From: Cruorifilaria tuberocauda
Lineage: Eukaryota; Nematoda; Chromadorea; Rhabditida; Onchocercidae
Reading direction: 5' to 3'
DNA length: 64,000 nucleotides
Assembly (NCBI GenBank): GCA_013365365.1
Contig: JABVXU010000026.1
Location: forward strand, 1 to 64,000
Below are positions 56,124-64,000 of this stretch, piece after piece. Every line of letters begins with the position of its first letter. Position 1 is the first letter of the stretch. A program made the position numbers and the translations under genes. The notes beneath the pieces were generated by a model. It ran no database searches. It was not told the origin of the DNA and saw only the letters and a list, made by a program, of their open reading frames with translations.

Positions 56124-58031
56124 TTATTCAATATGATAAGGAGAAATAAAATATTTATTTTGACATACATTCAACTGAGCAATTTGCAGTAATTTAAATT
56201 CAACTGAATTAAATTTTTGACTTTCATAAAAACTCTGAAAAAAAGATTTGAATTGCAAAAATTCTGTTAAAAACGATAAAAAAAGAAATAAAAAGGAAAA
56301 ATACCTCCTCATAGTTATGGACAAATAAACTACCAAATAATCGTGCAATAGGAAAGGTAAATTGTGGAGTAAATTCGAAAGATTCGACGGATGGTATATT
56401 GACAGCTGTTGTACAATGACCGGAACGTGAAGAGATTCTATCCTGTCCGTAATCTGATTCTGACCATCGGGAATAGGTTGTTTCTTGCTAAAAAAGGGAA
56501 TTTTATTCATTCATTTTATGACTAAGTGGAAATGAACTTTTTTAAATTATATTATTTTCACTTATTTGATTTTCAAATTCTTTTGCGAAAACTATAAAGA
56601 TGTTTGAATGTTTTGTTAAAATATAAACAATTAGACTGCTGATGGTATAATGGTAACAGAAAAAAAACATTTATTATTATGACGTGAACCATAACATTAA
56701 TAAATTCTTACTGCAATATTGAAAGATTGGGTATGAATCTGAAATAAATAAATAGGAAACCTGAGGTGATGATTCAGTTGGCAATGTTGGTGGAATAGCG
56801 GTAGCAGCGACAGAAGTTGAAATATTTGACACGGCACCGGAAATCGCGTTACCGATTAGTGGCTCGGGTACAGGAATAGCAGGTTGAGGTTCTGCCGATA
56901 TTTGATCTGATTTTTCACTCAAATTTTGCTGGGGGAGTAAATGAAATTGGAGAAGTCCCGAATACTGGAGATAATATATGAAATCTGGGTGGTGCACCGA
57001 TTTCCAGTAGAGATTGCGTTGGGATGGGTCCTAGTGACCAGTTCTAAGTAATGGCTGAGATGGTGGATAGGTCCCCGGTTGCAACTGGTATACAACGCGG
57101 GACCTATCCATCATCTCAGCCATTTCACTTCAAGTGAATAGAATCCGGATATTGCACTAAAGCCAGGCGGTAGATAGAACCGAGGCATACCAGTTCGTGG
57201 TACTGCCTCCAAATGCTCTTGAGGTGAAAGATAGAAATTAGGTGGTATCCCTCCAAATCCTTGACTAAATCCAGATAGTGGAAAAACTATACAGGGAAAA
57301 TCACGAATATTCAGAGGGGAAAAAGAAGAGAAGGAGGAGAGGAGGAGGAGGAGGAGAAGCAGAAGGAGGAAGAGGAGGAGAAGATAGTTGTCCAAGTAGA
57401 ACTGGAATATGCGGATTTGGTTGGATCACCCTCCCTTCCACATCCCGTTAACGCATGACGTCTTGCTGATGTATGGGTTCCTCCTTTTTGAGGTAATTCT
57501 TCCATTGAAGTAAGTAATGGTAGTGCTTGACGGTAAAAATTATGATCACCTTCTTGTACTTGTCGAGAAAAACGATGGTCGTGCAAATTTCCATCCAATA
57601 GTTGGCTTCTGTGTGATGGTATCGTTATTTTATGTGACAATTGTCCAGATGTTAATTTACCATAACTTTGTGACTTTCGGACTTGTTGGGAGTATGAAGA
57701 TAGCGAATCAGCTCGTAACTGCTGTGAAACGTCCAATAGTGATTGTCCAGATTTGCGATATGAGCGACTTCGAGATGAATTATAATTTCTACTTTGCCCG
57801 ATGGTATGCTGAAATTGCAACGCATAGTCAATCTATTATTGCATTCTTCAGCATTGGATCTGCTGACTGTTGCTCATTTATTGCTTGTTTTTTCGGTCTA
57901 TGAAATAAAACTTCAGACAACGGTCTCACCATTCTTCCCGAGCTTCCAGATATTTTAGACTGTTCACGTCCATTACTGCCTTTTTTATCGTCCCGTTGTT
58001 TACCTTCACTACTTGACTGTGGTTTAAACAT
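56124..58031 (-). CDS. Unrecognised Ser/Pro/Arg-rich protein
   Basis: Six exons are proposed: 57930-58031, 57430-57808 (or 57403-57808), 57129-57286, 56761-56928, 56305-56487 and 56124-56234, about 366 residues; all phases close. The N-terminus is charged and Ser-rich. The second exon has R-S-R-S-Y-type and Gln/Ser-rich sequence. The third has the repeated theme P-P-N-F-Y-L ... P-R-F-Y-L-P-P-G-F. The fourth is Pro/Ala/Ser-rich. The fifth ends with F-P-I-A-R-L-F-G-S-L-F-V-H-N-Y-E-E, the most motif-like segment. No signal peptide, membrane helix or known domain was recognised. Low-complexity composition would suit an intrinsically disordered RNA-binding or scaffold protein, but that is a guess. 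The CT-rich stretch at 57300-57390 is treated as intron, being a long polypyrimidine tract before a TGTATAG acceptor. Exon 1 remains open past its GTGAGA donor for a further 32 codons. Confidence 0.6.
57050..57124. repeat. 26-bp inverted repeat in an intron of the unrecognised gene
   Basis: Bases 57050-57075 match the reverse complement of 57099-57124 at 25 of 26 positions, with a 23-base loop. It begins four bases inside the intron 56929-57128, so the donor site lies next to the foot of the stem. Confidence 0.88.
57312..57385. repeat. (GGA)n/(TCC)n purine-pyrimidine tract
   Basis: Imperfect GGA repeat on the plus strand, hence CT-rich on the gene strand. It probably serves as part of an intron's pyrimidine tract. 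It is open in more than one frame, which gives false Leu-, Ser- and Pro-rich open frames. Confidence 0.85.
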
Positions 58032-60378
58032 AATTCATTCACGCCTATAGAAAAATTTATTTGGTTACAGTAACGCCTCCGCATGCTACCATACAGTACT
58101 GTATTACTTTATGATGTTTGTGTAATATAATGTAATTAGTTGTACAAATGGTACTACTGTTTAACTGCTGTACAGATAGTAAGGTTGTCGTACTGCGATA
58201 CAAATGATATCGGTATGAGACATTTATTTCTGAATTCACTGCTAAACAATGTCGCGCTTATATTTTGACCAGAATGATAGATGCAAATGTTTCATTCATT
58301 AAAAGAGGAAAGAAAGGTGGAAGAGAGAAAAAAAGAGAAAAGAGAGAGAAGAGATTACTGGGAGATTTATCTCTTGGAAAATTTCTATTTTCCTGATTAA
58401 AGGAAAGTAATTAAAAAATAATCATTTAGACCTTCTGATAAGAAATTTCATATTTTATTTGATTGTAAAGATGAATTACACGTTATTAAATTGATATATT
58501 ACGTAATAATATAAAAAGTATTTCGAAACACAGAAGTGGCAGATATAATAAATATAAATCTGAGAAGAGGTAAATAAATGAGAATAACAAATTATATTGG
58601 TTATATCAAGTTTTATCTACTAATACGGTTAAATTACGAAGAACTAGTTGTGTAATACTACATACAGACCTCAGATTTTACTAAAAATTCAGTGAGACCA
58701 AATCACCTCAACCGCAACAGAAATAATAATTAATAAGAAGCTCACTAACATGTAATTTTGTATCGTTTTTATTATAAAATTTTCAATATTGGTTATGCAA
58801 ATATTTCGTCGCAAATGAATTTCAATAAAATTATTTTTGTTGTAGCTTTTTTCTTTTCCATACACGTATGTGTACATTTTTATAACAATTAGACTACTTA
58901 GTTTAGTTCATCATCTCCTTCCGGATTCAGTTTCGAGAAGTTAGCATTAATTTGAAACTTTCTATTTTTTCAAGTTTAAAAATCACAAGATAGAATTATC
59001 ATAAGATAGAAAGAATAAATAAAAACCAGCTTAACATTTACATGAATGTTTGGAAACAATTTTTTTTCTGGAGATAACCGATAAAAGCCGAATCTTCCTC
59101 ATAAGAAATAATGTCGGAAATTTTAAAATCTTTTCAATGATCCATCTGTTATAATTATAAGAAGGTTTAATATTGTCTGTAATTAGCAAATTCTCATTAT
59201 AAAAAACTGATTTATAGAATGTTTATTTCATCATTTATTTATCGCCAGTTCTTAGATACATCCTTTGTGCTAAGCGCACTTGCAACAGATTTCTCGTTCC
59301 TTGTTAAAATTTGTCTCAGTTAAGTCGTGCTCTTTACAAATTTTTTATTCAATAAAAGACCAAAATTATCGGAAAATCAGTTAAACAACAATCACCCTTT
59401 CGACTGGATGCTGTAATCACCTCTTCTACTAATAACTTCTACGTTGGCTCGTGTTCCAAAATCAAATCTTCGACTAAATGAACTGTTCTACCAATTTCAT
59501 TCAAGAAACAAAACCTCATAGATAAATTGTCTGTGAACCAAATTCGAAAATCAAACAATTTTCAGGACAAATGATTTGACTGAACAATTAAATCGGAGAA
59601 TTGTTAGAAGTTGTCATTAATTAATACACATAAACAAGTATTTAAAGTTTTGATTAAAGCTAACTTTTGTGCCTGAACGAATTATACAGCAGATTTATGC
59701 AGTTTAGTCGCGGAAAAAAAATGTCGGTGGTCGACAGCCAATTCGGATCAAATTTCTTTATGAAGAAATGAATCATACGAAGAATTCTATAGTTTATCAA
59801 AATTTGAATTTTAATTCCAAAAATCTGGTGTAACTGTGTAAAATCTGGTGTTTGAAGTAATAAAGAATATGATTAAATACTGTAAGCGAGGGATTTGTGA
59901 TTATTAGATCTCCAAAATACAGTGGAAGCCTAAGCAATTTTGATGGCCTTAATTCTTTATTTTAAAACTTTTTTTTCGATGCGAAATGCAAAAAATTAAC
60001 GAGCCAAATACGCTTAAAATAGCATAAATGGATGTGTTATCTGTTAAAAGTAACAAGCTCAATGCAATTGAGATAATAATCCACACATCTAGAGGTAAAT
60101 TAACTGCCTGAATAAACAATAAAATATTGAAAAAGAAAAATTCCTGAACACAGCATATGAAATCCTGATAGACATGCTAGATAATATTAGACGAAAAAAA
60201 TTGCTATGATACTATGGTTAGGTCTTAACATTTTACCACAAAGAGTTATCGGACACATTACAACAAACTAAAACTAAATTAATAACAAAGCACAGTTCAC
60301 TGCAAATGCCACCGTAATTCAAAGCGAAGATCTTAGTTGGTAGTGTTCGTTGTGCGATACTAAAAATTTATACGTATT
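58032..60378. other. Spacer between PRMT7 and the unrecognised gene
   Basis: About 2.3 kb, AT-rich, with a purine-rich patch (AGAGAAA runs) at 58305-58355. No coding exon or RNA gene was recognised. The segment 59262-59291 resembles 52612-52642. Confidence 0.55.
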
Positions 60379-63812
<3,434 letters not shown>

Positions 63813-64000
63813 CTGAAAAATTAAATTTTGTAAGGCATATATGAAAAAAAAGAAATATATGACATCACTTATAAGATCAGAGTTGCACTAATAATATTAA
63901 AATTTTCTCGAAGTTTAATTACTTGTTATTGGAGGTAATATAGAAAAATAGGCACCGCTAAGTCAGCTGCTCTTCAAAAACAAGACGAAAACGAAGAGAA
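63813..64000. other. Presumed intron of PRMT7
   Basis: AT-rich on the left, with no open exon that would supply the PRMT7 N-terminus. The T-rich end next to 63812 is an acceptor. Confidence 0.55.

Noticed and set aside
57311..57395. Leu-, Ser- or Pro-rich coding readings of the CT tract
   Set aside because: A simple GGA/TCC repeat stays open in several frames. A donor on the right and a strong TGTATAG acceptor on the left make it intronic.
57517..57903. Plus-strand open frame of 128 codons
   Set aside because: Antisense to exon 2 of the unrecognised gene. The minus-strand exon chain has consistent phases, while the plus frame has no support.

Overview
The window looks like nuclear DNA of a nematode. 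It is about 70% A+T, its genes are broken into many short exons, its splice acceptors follow the nematode T-rich TTTCAG form, and its gene set includes a DAF-2-type insulin receptor, a CEH-20/PBX homeoprotein and a divergent nematode-style PP1 phosphatase. Introns of roughly 100-800 bases suggest a parasitic, spirurid or filarial-like species rather than Caenorhabditis; that placement is inference. No viral, bacterial or CRISPR material and no intact transposon was seen.

Layout, left to right. 206-686 (-): two exons of a phospholipase B-like protein whose 3' part lies off the left edge. 2787-6181 (-): DCAF4/WDR21-like WD40 protein, nine exons. 8063-13265 (-): PBX/CEH-20 TALE homeoprotein with three candidate last exons. 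16745-27682 (-): DAF-2-like insulin/IGF receptor tyrosine kinase, about 30 exons. 30057-34256 (+): divergent PP1-like phosphatase, the only plus-strand gene, head to head with the receptor. 35355-48441 (-): TMEM131 homologue, 35 exons. 53410-54661 (-): ubiquitin-eL40 fusion. 56124-58031 (-): unrecognised Ser/Pro/Arg-rich protein. 60379-63812 (-): PRMT7, whose N-terminal exon(s) lie beyond the right edge. Between these lie AT-rich spacers with simple repeats and several inverted repeats.

Exon models were built by hand: each junction was chosen so that splice signals, reading phase and family similarity agree, and phases close across all multi-exon models. The genes do not form one pathway. The receptor (insulin signalling, larval arrest, lifespan), PBX (developmental transcription) and TMEM131 (collagen secretion, cuticle) are each major worm developmental genes. 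No operon is evident, because spacings between same-strand genes are kilobases.

The main observations are: four introns that appear to use GC-AG boundaries with the same GCAAGT donor; three phase-compatible terminal exons for PBX; a ubiquitin moiety with Ser19 and Ser28; a PP1 paralogue that has lost the toxin-binding loop; a receptor tail without YxxM docking sites; and four long hairpins, three of them in introns, one a perfect 32-bp stem. I found no clear new multi-gene system.
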